From Byssothecium circinans (Eukaryota; Ascomycota; Dothideomycetes; Pleosporales; Massarinaceae), in NCBI GenBank assembly GCA_010015675.1, contig ML977029.1:101954-165953 (forward strand): a stretch of 64,000 nucleotides of DNA, in the 5' to 3' direction. Position numbers and translations under genes: made by a program. Shown in pieces: positions 54,462 through 64,000 of this stretch (position 1 is its first letter; the number at the start of each line of letters is the position of its first letter). The notes under the pieces are model-generated. The model worked only from the letters and a program-made list of their open reading frames with translations, did not search any database and was not told the origin of the DNA.

Positions 54462-56286
54462 ACAAACCCCTGAGCGATGATGAGGGGGACAGCGATGGCG
54501 ACACATCCGGGACGGGACGCTCGCCACAATCATGTCATGGGATGCTATGGTCATCTCATGCGGTACAGCCATGTGCCGAAAAATCTGCCAACGATTTTCC
54601 ATGATCTGGGCAAAGGAAAAGTGTTGTAACATTTTCGCCACCAATCGGCCACGTTCTCAACCCCGTCATCTCCATTTAAATGAACGACCATCTCTCACGG
54701 CCTCGGAATCGCGGAAAAGCAGGCTTGGGAAAACTGGGTTTCTTCTGTCTGTACTCACATCAACCACGGAATGAAAAGGAAAAAGACATAGAAAAAAAAA
54801 GGCAAAACGGGGTCTCCTTTCAATCCATATCCGTCATATCAATGCTTTTTCAGGTGGTGTTTGCATCCAAGCGATGGCGTTACACGTTTTTTGAATCCGC
54901 ACATGTTAAGTTGTTCTTTAGGTTATTTCTTTTGGGTTAGTTTTTTGGCGTCAAGTCGCGATGTTTTATGCGTTCGTTCTTTCTTCTTCTTCATTTTTCT
55001 TCCCCTTCTTTTACTTTTTTAAGATACCACTGCACTGCACTTCAGCGAACTGCGAGCAAGCATGGCAAGCAAGCATGGCACGTCTTAATTCTTACCAGGG
55101 GATATAGCGATATGGCGACATAGCGATGAAGTCAGTTAAATGTAATCTTATGAATAAAGATTTAATGCACCAAGTACGCGGTCTTCTTTTCTCCTTAGTT
55201 ATTACCGTGAAGATGGGCGTCTCCGTCCCGCTCAAAGTATATTTTCCTCTCCCAATTAAAGGCTAAGCAAGGGAGGGGTGTGAATCCAAGTGGAGGCGAG
55301 TCCGCAATGCATATCATCTATCCTATCTCGCTCGCATGAAAATTTCTACGTAGCCTTGGATGTGGACGTGTTCGATCACCATCACCATCTATTCCATGCC
55401 ACGCCCCCGTATCATCTAGATCCTAGAAGCCAGGACATGTAAAAAAGGGGGAGGGGAGGGGAGGTCGTCCTCTAGCAAACGGCCTTTTTCTGCTCTAGGT
55501 AGAATTTAATTTTAATTTTAAATTCGAATTCGAACTCGTTCTTTCTCCCAGCGCTCAGGTAGGTACATGGGGGAGGGGATTTAGTTAACGTTACTTACTA
55601 CCACCTTTATACATTTTCGCGCCCGAACGTATATTTCACGTATGTATAGATATATAGATATAGATACGCTTGTATAGGTGTAAATTGCACCAGCTATTGA
55701 GCGCACGCCTTTTTTTTTTTTTTTTTTTTCCCCCCCCCCCCCCCCTTTCCCTTCAACCCTATATCGTCCAAGCTAGCTGAACAATAAAACTGTAATAAAA
55801 AAGATTCTAAGAAATATAGCAGAGCATAGATAGGTAGTTAGTTAGTAACTAGGTTAATTAACTTTATTCCGCAACACGTTTCTTATCTATTATACATACG
55901 TTGCCTTCTATCCTTCCTTCCTTATTTGCGTGTTAGCTGGAACCAAACAAGTGCAAAAACCATAAACCTTGGAATTTAAATTTAGATTTAAATTTAAATA
56001 GTGATAGTTAGTAGATGCGTGCATAGTCGTGCTAGAACAAGTAAAAATCATACTAAAAGCTTCACGTTTCGCGCGAGAGGGATAGAGATAGATTAAGTAC
56101 CGAGAATAGAGTTGGTTCCGCAGAAATCTACATGGTGCATCACTGTGTACACAACTTGAATAGAACAGAACAGAAGTCTGATAAGAAGACTACCGTAGAA
56201 TTCTTTCACGGATGATTTATACGTCTACGTTCGTTCCTTAGTATACGCACACCTTCTATCTCCATGTATATCTACTTACCATCCAT
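54462..56286. other. intergenic, 1.8 kb, AT-rich with homopolymer tracts
   Basis: No gene is supported. It contains a run of about 20 T followed by about 16 C (55710-55746), TTTAATTTTAATTTTAAATTCGAATTCGAA near 55507 in alternating blocks, and a similar AATTTAAATTTAG block near 55975. Confidence 0.6.
55710..55746. repeat. poly-T/poly-C tract
   Basis: A polypyrimidine block of about 20 T then about 16 C. Homopolymer length in assemblies is unreliable. Confidence 0.8.
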
Positions 56287-58036
56287 CTACTCCACCCTAC
56301 TCCACCCAAACCCCCCAGCCCCCCACCCACTCCGCTCCCAAAACATATTCTCCGCACTCACCACCTCAACAGCCATCACCATCTTCCGCCTGTCAACATG
56401 CAAATCCTCATGCCCATTCGCCATCGCCACAACCCCCTCCCTCTCGCTCCCATCCGGCGTTGTCTCCTCCGACCCCCCAGAACCCGCACGGCTGGGCGAT
56501 GTGGACCTTGGCGTGCTCGCCGGTGAAGAAAAAGGCGAATACGAGGAGGGGATCGTGTGTAGGATGCGTCCAGCCGCGAATACACAGCCACCGATTGCGT
56601 GGCGGATGAGCGAGTCACCTGCGAGACTTCCAATGATGAAGACGTTTTTGGCGACCTCGAGGGAGGTTTCTGCTTTGGGGCGGAGGGTGCGGCCGGATAT
56701 CAGGCTGGGTGAGGTGTTGGTGGTGGGTGTGATGCCTAGGACTTCGGCACGCAGAGCAGGGGAGAGGAAGTCGAGGGTGCCGCGGCGTCCTACTACGTAT
56801 GCGAGACCGCCGACTTCGTAGGATGCTGTTTCGCCGGAAGATAGGCGTATAGTGACGGTTACTGCATCTTTATTGTCTGGAATGTAAACATCTAGGACTT
56901 CGGCATTGGGTAGACCTTCGTAGAATGATGTCCAGTCTCGTTGTGTGAAGAAGGGATTCGACTTCCGACGCAGAAGCGGCGATCTGGCGGAGAGTGTTTT
57001 GTGTGAAGCGATTGCAGCGAGCTTCATCTGCCGGTAGATGGTCGCATACTCTGGATACGCGGTATGGTGGCAGCCGCGTAAAGGCGAAGGACGCGTTTCT
57101 GGCGCCCAATGGTAAATATGTATCACTTTCCGGTCTGGAGGTGTCGATATAATGACATCTGCTGCCGAAAATCCTGAACCGATCACCAACAGTGGCTTAT
57201 CTCGGTTATCGAGCTGTGCGACAGGCGCAAGGAGAGGCGGAGGCGGGATGTTGACGGTGAAGATGCCGGATGCAAGGACGAGGTGCTTGCACTTTATACG
57301 CAACGACCCGATGAAGAATCCACCGTCAGCCGTCCTGTACACATCATCTGCTCTAGTCGCTGTGCGCACAGCATCTGCTATACCTACTGCTCTTGGATAC
57401 GCGCTCAAATATTCAGCGACTTCTGTTCGAGTCGGCCTCACAAAATCGCATTGATCCGCTTTCTCCTTCTTCGCAAGGTGCTCTGCAAAAGAGTACCCTG
57501 GCAGGCTTAACTGCTCGGCATAACTCAACGTCCCTATGTCTTGACTCGCAGATACAGTGTCCTCCGCCCATTGCCCACCAGGCTGAACCGTCTCGCCAAT
57601 CGCAAGATGTGAGACCGCTTTGTCAGGCTCGTAGCGCCACTCAACGCATGACGTGGGATTGATCTTCGTATCGGCATTCGGTCGGATGAGTGTATCGAGA
57701 AGTGTATTAACAGGCAGGGCTTGTGTTGAGTAGCGCAACGAGGAGAGGAAGTGTGCATAGAAGTCCGGGGTGAGGTGGAGCAGGCTTCCGCTTGCATTTC
57801 GGGAGAGTTTCTGGTCTAAAATCGAATCATGATGTCCACCAATATAGTAAGGACTATGGCCATGTAGAATATATGATAGTATGAGCGCGGAGGGGCCATT
57901 TCCTGAGATTAGTTAGCCCTGTTCTCCAATCTCTATCCACTCGGGCGGGGTAAACACCTATGATGATGGTATCCACATATTGTGGAAGCAAACACGCCAT
58001 GGACGGCTTCCAGGCGCTTGACAGCAGTATGGTCAT
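56287..58036 (-). CDS. OSGIN-like FAD/NAD(P)-dependent oxidoreductase
   Basis: A 79-nt first exon (57958-58036) and a long exon (56287-57902) give 564 residues. Joining them restores the N-terminal FAD site: YVDTIIIGNGPSALILSYIL, a GxGxxA Rossmann loop. A second dinucleotide-binding loop is LLVIGSGFSAADVIIS (about residue 265). The motif LVLASGIF lies before it and FIIGSLAGDSLIRHAIGGC near the end closes the FAD site. The layout matches OSGIN1/2-type proteins and flavin monooxygenase-related enzymes. Animal OSGIN proteins are oxidative-stress-induced growth inhibitors with monooxygenase activity; the fungal role is unknown. An alternative start is the ATG at residue 13 (MACLLPQYVDT). The C-terminal 90 residues are Ser/Pro-rich and disordered. 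Confidence 0.87.
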
Positions 58037-58650
58037 GCATGGGGGGGAAGAGAGGAAGAAAAACCACAGCAGGCGCGGACCGGGTTGTTGTAGTGGACTA
58101 GGCTTTGTAAAATAGCGTCAAAGACTTCGACATGCATGACGGACTTTTGATGTGTAGCGCGCTAGCTCCGCCCGCGGTTCCTCCGTAGTGGGCGGCTTCC
58201 TGCCGGTACCCCACGCGCTCGGTCTCGCCTTCCTGTTTCGCACCCACTTTACGATGTTCATTCGTAGATAGAATATGTGTAAGACATATTCCGCTTATTA
58301 GTATTACATGCAGCGAGCGATCACCGCAGATTGCCACGTTTGACTGTACATGTTTGTAAGCAGAAAGGCGATGGTAGACAAGTAACGGCGATGCAGTAGT
58401 AGACGTGTGTAAGACGAGTCAGAATATAGTATCCGCTCGAGTACTCCTCCTTCCAACCAACTTGAAAATGAGGTATAGAACTATGGAAATGCACAGTGTG
58501 GAAATTTGACCTCTTCGAAACCGCCAAGATACACCCCAGATGCCAGCTAAGTTATTTCATCCTCCCCGCGATATATCATCAAGCCTTGACCCCGCAAACC
58601 GCCCGCTTATAAATGAAGTGCAGAGAAGTGAAGTGGGTGCTATAACATCA
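58037..58650. other. intergenic
   Basis: The promoter region of the OSGIN-like gene and the 3' side of the VHS/GAT gene. No gene is seen. Confidence 0.5.
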
Positions 58651-60279
58651 TTAGTATCTGTACGTGACGGGAGCACGTTCCGCGATAGGCGACACCTCGC
58701 TGTCGGCGCGTGGGCGCGTTGACTGCTCTGGCGTTCTTGGTCGGCTACTGGCTGGATAGTCACGCGCATATTGCTCCTCCTCGGTCAACTGCTGCTGTGC
58801 CCCGTGCATTGTCAGGTTATTCGCGGAGCTCTCCTGTCGACCCAGATATGATGGGGTGGATTGTAATCCAGGATTGTATGGGCTTCCTGAGTAGCCATTA
58901 ACCGGAGAATCGTCCTCTACCACGCGGCGTGGAGGCGGAGCATCAGCCGGCGCAGCGTATGCCGATGTATGGTGGTCTGCGAATGGGTCGTCGTCGGGTG
59001 GTGCAGAGCTCGACTTCTGGCCCGCTTGTAGGGAGGGAGGAAGCGGCAGGCCATCTGTGCGCTTCGCCGGAGCTTTATTCTGTTCATTTGGGCTTACGTC
59101 TATTGGTGGGAGGAGCGGTGGTTCGTTCTGTGACGGAGGCTGCGTCGGGGGAGTGTAGGTAGCACTGACACCATGCACTGGGGGTAAAGGCTGGCTCAGG
59201 TTGGGAACAGGAGAAGGTGAAGAGGTACCGAGGACGCGACGAGCTTGAAGAACGGCGCGTTGGTACTTGCTGGCAGCGAGTGACAGCTGCTCGTTCGTCT
59301 CGATCAGTGTGAGCATGGTATCGTCGTCTGGCGCGGGATTGTCACAGTTGATGTAGCCCTGGACACTTCGCTGTGCAGAAGTGCACCGCTCTGAGAACTC
59401 CTTCACTAAATCGTTGCCTAGCAGCTCATTGGCAGGCGTGGATTGCACGAGCTGCAGGAGGAGTTTGGCCGATGTCCGGGCCTCCTCGATGCGCGAGGCT
59501 AGCTCCACTGGAGGCGGAAGTCCTGCTGGCGCCGAATGTCCTCCGCGGGACTGGTGGTGTCCATTCCACGGCGGTGCATTCATTGTTCGGGGCCCAAATG
59601 ATTTGGCCGCATTTGCCATGAGCTGCTTCTCCTTCTTCCACATGCTGAAGAGGATGTTCAGGTTTGTGTCGTATGCCTTCTCCCTTTCCATTGCATCCAG
59701 TGTCTCCCGCAGTATCTGCGCCACGCTCGGGTCCCGTCCATTTCGCAACAGGTGCTTGACTGTGTCGGCGAAGCTCTTGTCCAGGTTCTTCGTGAAGGAC
59801 GGGCCTGGATTGTCGGCCAGGATTCGTATGAGCATGACGGCATTGTACTGAACGTGCGGCTTGTCATAGTTCTCCTTGGAAAGAAACTTGCGGATCTGGG
59901 TTGCTCCTGCCGCGGCGGCATTGGGACTTGCGACGGCTGACTCGACGATGGTGGGCAGTTGGAGAACTTCCTCGCCCTATACACTATTACTCTACGGCCT
60001 TTGAGATTGGAGTCGCGTGGGCTTACGGAATTCGCTGCGCCAGACTGGCAGAATGCTTTCTATCATACAATCAGCAACGCTCGACGGCGGTGTATTTGCT
60101 ACTCACCACGCCTCGCTGAACATTGCCCTCTGGCGTGTCAGCCCCGCCTTCGATGGCCGTATCGTCGCTCGCTATAAGCGCACTGTCAGCCGCCGTGTAC
60201 AGAGGGGTGGGCGAGCCATCTCACAATTTGTTCGCTTGATCAGGCTCCCCAGATTCGTGAGGCGCTTCTTGAGGACCAT
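58651..60279 (-). CDS. VHS and GAT domain endosomal sorting protein (Lsb5/TOM1-like)
   Basis: Four exons: 60225-60279, 60107-60171, 60027-60059 and 58651-59976; phases match and the product is 492 residues. It begins MVLKKRLTNLGSLIKRTN. The VHS-type helical domain covers about residues 40-180 with GATQIRKFLSKENYDKPHVQ, NAVMLIRILADNPGPSFTKN and AQILRETLDAMEREKAY. A GAT-like three-helix bundle follows (about 205-320: ELASRIEEARTSAKLLLQLV, TLIETNEQLSLAASKYQRAV). The tail is Pro/Ser-rich with PPLLPPIDVSP and DDDPFADHH, the latter resembling a DPF adaptor-binding motif. Such proteins bind ubiquitinated cargo and clathrin adaptors and act at endosomes or cortical actin. The three small 5' exons (55, 65 and 33 nt) are notable. 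Confidence 0.9.
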
Positions 60280-61257
60280 GGTGGGAGCCTAGCGGGGCAG
60301 GCACAGCGCAATGAGGGACAAAGGAGATGTCTCTTCGGTGGATACTTCCTATGGGGAGAATGAGGGGAGAGAGGAGAAACGGAAGAATGCGTGTACTTGA
60401 GAGCCTTCACCGTGCGAAGTTGTGATTTCGTGAGACACTACGGTGATTGATCCGTCGCGCAACAAGAGCTCGGACTTTGGTCTTGGGGCGAACGAATGGG
60501 GGCGGTGCACCGCCGCACATCTTGACAGCATGCACAAGAACGGTCAAAAGAACAGGTAGTAACACGCGTGGCACCGCGTACGAACTGCTTGGGAGTGGCA
60601 ACCATGATTCGATCTCATCCTCTGTGTGAACTGTGTGTTCTATCTAGATGCGGATATGGGTGTTCCAAGAAAAGTAGTACGTAGTCGGGGTCCACCTATC
60701 CAGCCTAGTGGCATCAGTGAGTACACGACTTCGAAGAGAATGCGGAGGCAGATGATGCGATTCTTTACCCCAGGCTCCAGTAGTCACCACTTACATTCCA
60801 GTCATTCAAAAAGCCATCTTGGCGTCTTACGCACAATTCGTGGCTGAGTGGCGAGAAGTCCTTCAAATGTTCGCTTCGTGACGCCGGACGGGTACAGTAC
60901 AGCAGATGAATACGGAGCCACCTTTCCGATCACGCTGTAACTCTACCATTATTATTGTGCAGGCGGAGGCACTGAGCCCACGGTAGAATGCTCACGTGCA
61001 CAGATCAGCGATACCGTCGTCCAGCTCGTCCGACGTCATGGGTCACTGCCCGCCAGCAACAAAGCGATCATCACACGGTCCTGTTGCACCACTCAAACAC
61101 GCTCCAAGGCTTCCATAAACAGCCAAGAACAAAAGCCACATGACCCCCATAACAGCGCCTTCCAGCCTTCTGCCATCTCGTGCAAAACATCTTCCTCCTG
61201 ACTCACACCCGTCGGCGATCACATTCTCACAACTGCACACCTCACGGCATCATCAAA
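60280..61257. other. intergenic, divergent promoter
   Basis: Between the VHS/GAT gene and the App1-like gene. Small frames of 60-73 codons have no support. The ATG of the App1-like gene is preceded by a CT/CA-rich leader. Confidence 0.5.
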
Positions 61258-62484
61258 ATGGCGCCAGAATCCGCCCAGGCCATGGCTCGCTCTACGAAGC
61301 AGCATTTCGAAGAGACCGACGACGAACGGGAGTTCCGCATCCAGAGAGGCTTCCCCGATTTCGAATCAACCATGCCTAAACTTGTGAACCGCTTCCGGTT
61401 CTCGCTCAAAGACAATCTCAGCTCGTACCTGGGTACCAATAACCCATTCTACACCAACGTCAACCCCGAGACCGACTATGTTTGGCTGCTCGACAACACC
61501 GCCTACCAGAATAGGATAGGACGCTGGAAGGCTGAATTTGTCGCAGCCTACTTTGTCAAGAACAGCGGGAAAGACCTCTCCGAGACAGTCGCCTGGATTA
61601 TCGACAAGACGGGCTGCTCAAAGGATGAAAAGACTGAGGCTACTATTGCGAAGCGGCTGCAGCCTCTGGTGGACTCGATTTTGCCAGCCCATGCGGTTCA
61701 GCTCGACCTTCAGGGTGTCAATGTTCGGCTCGGCCCGAGCGGCAGAGACGGCATCAGCAGCGACGAACTGGCCATCCCTGGACACAACCACAAGGAGGGT
61801 GACACCATCACATCCAAAGCCATCGAAGCAGACGCGACGTCCATCAACACCCATTTTGCGACTTCCAAGGGTTGGGCCATCATCAGTGACATCGATGACA
61901 CGATCAAAAAGACTCTGACGAATGATCCCGTGGGCATCCTCAAGACCACTTTCGCTGAAGACCCAGAGCCAATCAAGGGTATGCCCGAACTCTACAAGCA
62001 CATCACATCCAAGCTCAACAATCCGCCCTTCTGGTACCTCTCCGCCTCGCCCTACAACCTCTACCCATTCCTCCGCGAGTTCCGTGAGACGTACTATCCA
62101 CCCGGTACCCTTATCCTACGCGAAGCGTCCTGGATGAACCTCGCCGGCTTCCTCGCCAACCTGACCCAGGGCACACAAGCATACAAAGTCAGTCGCATGG
62201 ACAAGGTGTACGAGTGGTTCCCGAAGCGAAAGTTTGTGTGCATCGGCGACAGCACGCAAAAAGACCCTGAGGCATACGCAGAGATGTACCGCAAGCATCC
62301 TAAGTGGATCGGTGCCATCTACATCAGGAAGGTCACAGAGATCGCCGAGTTGAATGAGGACGGAAAGAACAAGGCTGAGAGGTTCGAGGAGGCGTTCAAG
62401 GGCATCCCGCGGCATATCTGGCATGTCTTTGAGGATCCCAACGAGCTCTATGCGAAGATAGATGCGCTGGGTGAGCCGAAGTAG
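61258..62484 (+). CDS. App1-like phosphatidate phosphatase (DUF2183 catalytic domain)
   Basis: An intronless protein of 408 residues from the ATG at 61258 (MAPESAQAMARSTKQHFEET). The HAD-type catalytic motif is SDIDDTIKKT (DxDxT), about residue 205. Downstream are FWYLSASPYNLYPFLREF (motif II, with the SAS turn), the conserved Lys region YKVSRMDKVYEWFPKRKFVC and the metal-binding motif CIGDSTQKDPEAY (GDSxxxD). Yeast App1 dephosphorylates phosphatidic acid at cortical actin patches and helps link endocytosis with lipid turnover. This protein has the catalytic core but lacks the long proline-rich tail of yeast App1. It probably acts in the cytosol near membranes. Confidence 0.92.
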   Translation: MAPESAQAMARSTKQHFEETDDEREFRIQRGFPDFESTMPKLVNRFRFSLKDNLSSYLGTNNPFYTNVNPETDYVWLLDNTAYQNRIGRWKAEFVAAYFVKNSGKDLSETVAWIIDKTGCSKDEKTEATIAKRLQPLVDSILPAHAVQLDLQGVNVRLGPSGRDGISSDELAIPGHNHKEGDTITSKAIEADATSINTHFATSKGWAIISDIDDTIKKTLTNDPVGILKTTFAEDPEPIKGMPELYKHITSKLNNPPFWYLSASPYNLYPFLREFRETYYPPGTLILREASWMNLAGFLANLTQGTQAYKVSRMDKVYEWFPKRKFVCIGDSTQKDPEAYAEMYRKHPKWIGAIYIRKVTEIAELNEDGKNKAERFEEAFKGIPRHIWHVFEDPNELYAKIDALGEPK

Positions 62485-62916
62485 GTAGGGTTAATAGCGA
62501 GCATCAGAGTGTGAGCTCTCGGAGCGTTTTGCATCTCTTTCGGGTCTCGTATCGGATTTGTCCGGTAGCATGGCCTTTCTCATTCTTTATACCCTGCACA
62601 TTTAGCCATGTTGTTGCTTTGGTCATTTTTACTCTTCACTACACACCTTCAGCGATGATACTGCTTTAGTCGGTCACATTAATCAATTTCACTTTTCACT
62701 CCCTCGATTCAGCTCTTTTTGTCAATTCCTCAAAGAAAAGGGTATCTATCTACCAGGAACGCCAGTCATCGAACCCGACCTTTCCATCTTGAAGGCGAAA
62801 ATAGTTACGTTATTCATAACAACTACGCCGAAATCAAACCATGTATACGCCGTCCAGGGGATCTTCAACGTCTGATCCAACCACCAACCGAGACATCCTC
62901 GTCTAAGCTCTGAATA
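62485..62916. other. intergenic, convergent 3' regions
   Basis: Between the App1-like gene and the coiled-coil gene. No gene is seen. Confidence 0.5.
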
Positions 62917-63788
62917 TTACTTTCTGCGGCGCGAAACTAGACAAGCCGTTAGTGTCTGTCCGAGTCACAGCACGAATAGCATAACATACTCTTCGCTTCT
63001 AGATCATCGTAGCCAGCGTGGCGGGGTAGCTTTGGAATGTCTTGACGATACAACTTGGTCTGGTCGCTGTGGACATAGTCGCAGGATTTGCGATGACAGT
63101 GGATGCCGTACTTCTCTCGGGGGCATCGCTGACAGTAACGAGGCTTTTTGGGCTCGGACCTATGAACAAAGTTAGTATTATTAGTCCCATGTTTACACAA
63201 AGCTCCTACTACAGGATGGGATTTAGGAGACGAGAAGATGCTACAGTCTGGTACATACCTATGCGAACGGATAGGTAGATCCATTTGTGGAGGAGCGGAG
63301 GCCGACAGTGCGTTTTGGTGGGAGGTCCCCGCTGGGAAGGTCTGCACGGCGGAAGCGGCGGCGAATGCGGAAGCCGAGTCGGCTGCGAAGATGCTGATGT
63401 TTGCAGAGCCAGGAGCGAATGCGCCGGGGGCGAAGAGTTGGTTGTTAGAACGCGTCTGCTGACCTTGACGGTTCTGGCCTTGCTGCATCAATGCCACCTG
63501 CGAGAGTGCGGCGTCTCGCTCTTCTGTGATCCGCGCCATCTGCCGCTTCAGTTTCTCATTCACAGCACGATGCTCCGAGTTTACGGCACACTCTACTTGC
63601 AGCATGCCCTCCAACTGCTCGATCTTATTCTGACACTCTTCAGCGGCCCACACTCCATCAGAACGATCGTCATCGTCATCTTCGTCTCCTCCAGCACCAT
63701 ACGCCAGCCTTTTCTCCAGCTGAAGGATGATATTCAGCAGCTTCTTGTTTTGCTCCTCAAGCTCTCGAATGCGGTCGGCGTCGGACAT
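62917..63788 (-). CDS. coiled-coil protein with Cys/His-rich C-terminus
   Basis: Three exons (63259-63788, 62990-63159, 62917-62936) join in phase; 239 residues. The N-terminus MSDADRIRELEEQNKKLLNI is a coiled coil, followed by an acidic patch (DEDDDDDRSDG) and a second coiled coil (about 50-105). An Ala/Ser-rich linker covers about 110-170. The C-terminal part has a cluster CQRCPREKYGIHCHRKSCDY with four Cys and two His, a possible zinc-binding site. The last 20-nt exon gives a basic end, AKISRRRK; without the final intron (GTATGT to GTCTAG with a CTAAC branch) the protein would end CCDSDRH. The first intron is a multiple of three and stays open, but it has a GTATGT donor and an ATAG acceptor. 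The family is unknown. Confidence 0.72.
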
Positions 63789-64000
63789 GTTGTGTTGTTT
63801 TGATCAGTGCGGGTGTGGGTGGAAGGCTGATATTGAAGACAATAGGTATGTTAAGGGTAACTTTAATAGGGCGAACAAGGCTGGCAGAGCGAAGCTAACG
63901 CTGCGCTAGGCCGTTTGTATGCCTCAAAGTTGGAGTCAGAGTGGACGTGCGCAGGCACGGGCGCAGTTCTGTCGTTCACTATCACTTCAACGGCGCCGCT
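63789..64000. other. right edge, promoter of the preceding gene
   Basis: Upstream region of the coiled-coil gene. No other feature is seen. Confidence 0.5.

Overview
The window is nuclear DNA of a filamentous ascomycete, most likely a Dothideomycete of the Pleosporales type; the class is inferred from gene style, not proven. The evidence is many short spliceosomal introns (about 50-70 nt, GTAAGT-like donors, CTAAC/CTGAC branch sites, YAG acceptors), intact eukaryotic genes (uS7/Rps5, a Met30/SconB F-box WD40 protein, a mitochondrial phosphate carrier, a complex I NDUFB4-like subunit), a Zn2Cys6 factor, an RTA1 protein and a fungal pogo-type transposon. There are no operons or CRISPR arrays and I found no convincing tRNA. 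Genes are mostly independent and often divergent. I rebuilt exon structures by eye, requiring consensus splice sites and matching phases; none is backed by transcripts.

Layout. 0.8-6 kb: an uncharacterised basic protein, an N-terminally shortened Gal80-like oxidoreductase and a carotenoid oxygenase. 6-10 kb: a gene-poor stretch holding a decayed copy of the 5' end of the gene at 12.46 kb. 10-18 kb: SconB-like F-box protein, a short inverted-repeat element (copy 1), a membrane/coiled-coil protein, Rps5 and a large coiled-coil protein. 18-24 kb: Zn2Cys6 regulator, a 270-bp TA-flanked MITE, RTA1-like membrane protein and an FAD monooxygenase. 24.4-27.4 kb: a near-complete pogo/Fot-type element with one stop codon, then a broken gene carrying an 88-bp inverted duplication. 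27.6-40 kb: a secreted protein with PSSSMK repeats, a small conserved protein, a BTB protein, a glutathione S-transferase, an NDUFB4-like subunit and an OGFr-domain protein. 40.5-45 kb: copy 2 of the short element, cytoplasmic alpha-amylase and phosphate carrier. 45-52 kb: three uncharacterised proteins, one with a duplicated 3' end and one with a KDR minisatellite that contains an assembly gap and a likely frameshift. 52.5-64 kb: MFS carrier, OSGIN-like oxidoreductase, VHS/GAT sorting protein, App1-like phosphatase and a coiled-coil Cys/His protein.

The most unusual signal is the pair of about 166-bp elements at 12127-12292 and 40535-40701. Their cores are similar, but a 9-bp block in each arm differs between copies at five positions while staying fully complementary within each copy. 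Both lie in divergent promoters, in the same orientation, and carry a CACGTG motif. I see no biosynthetic cluster or defence system; the genes look like ordinary chromosome-arm content interrupted by small mobile elements.
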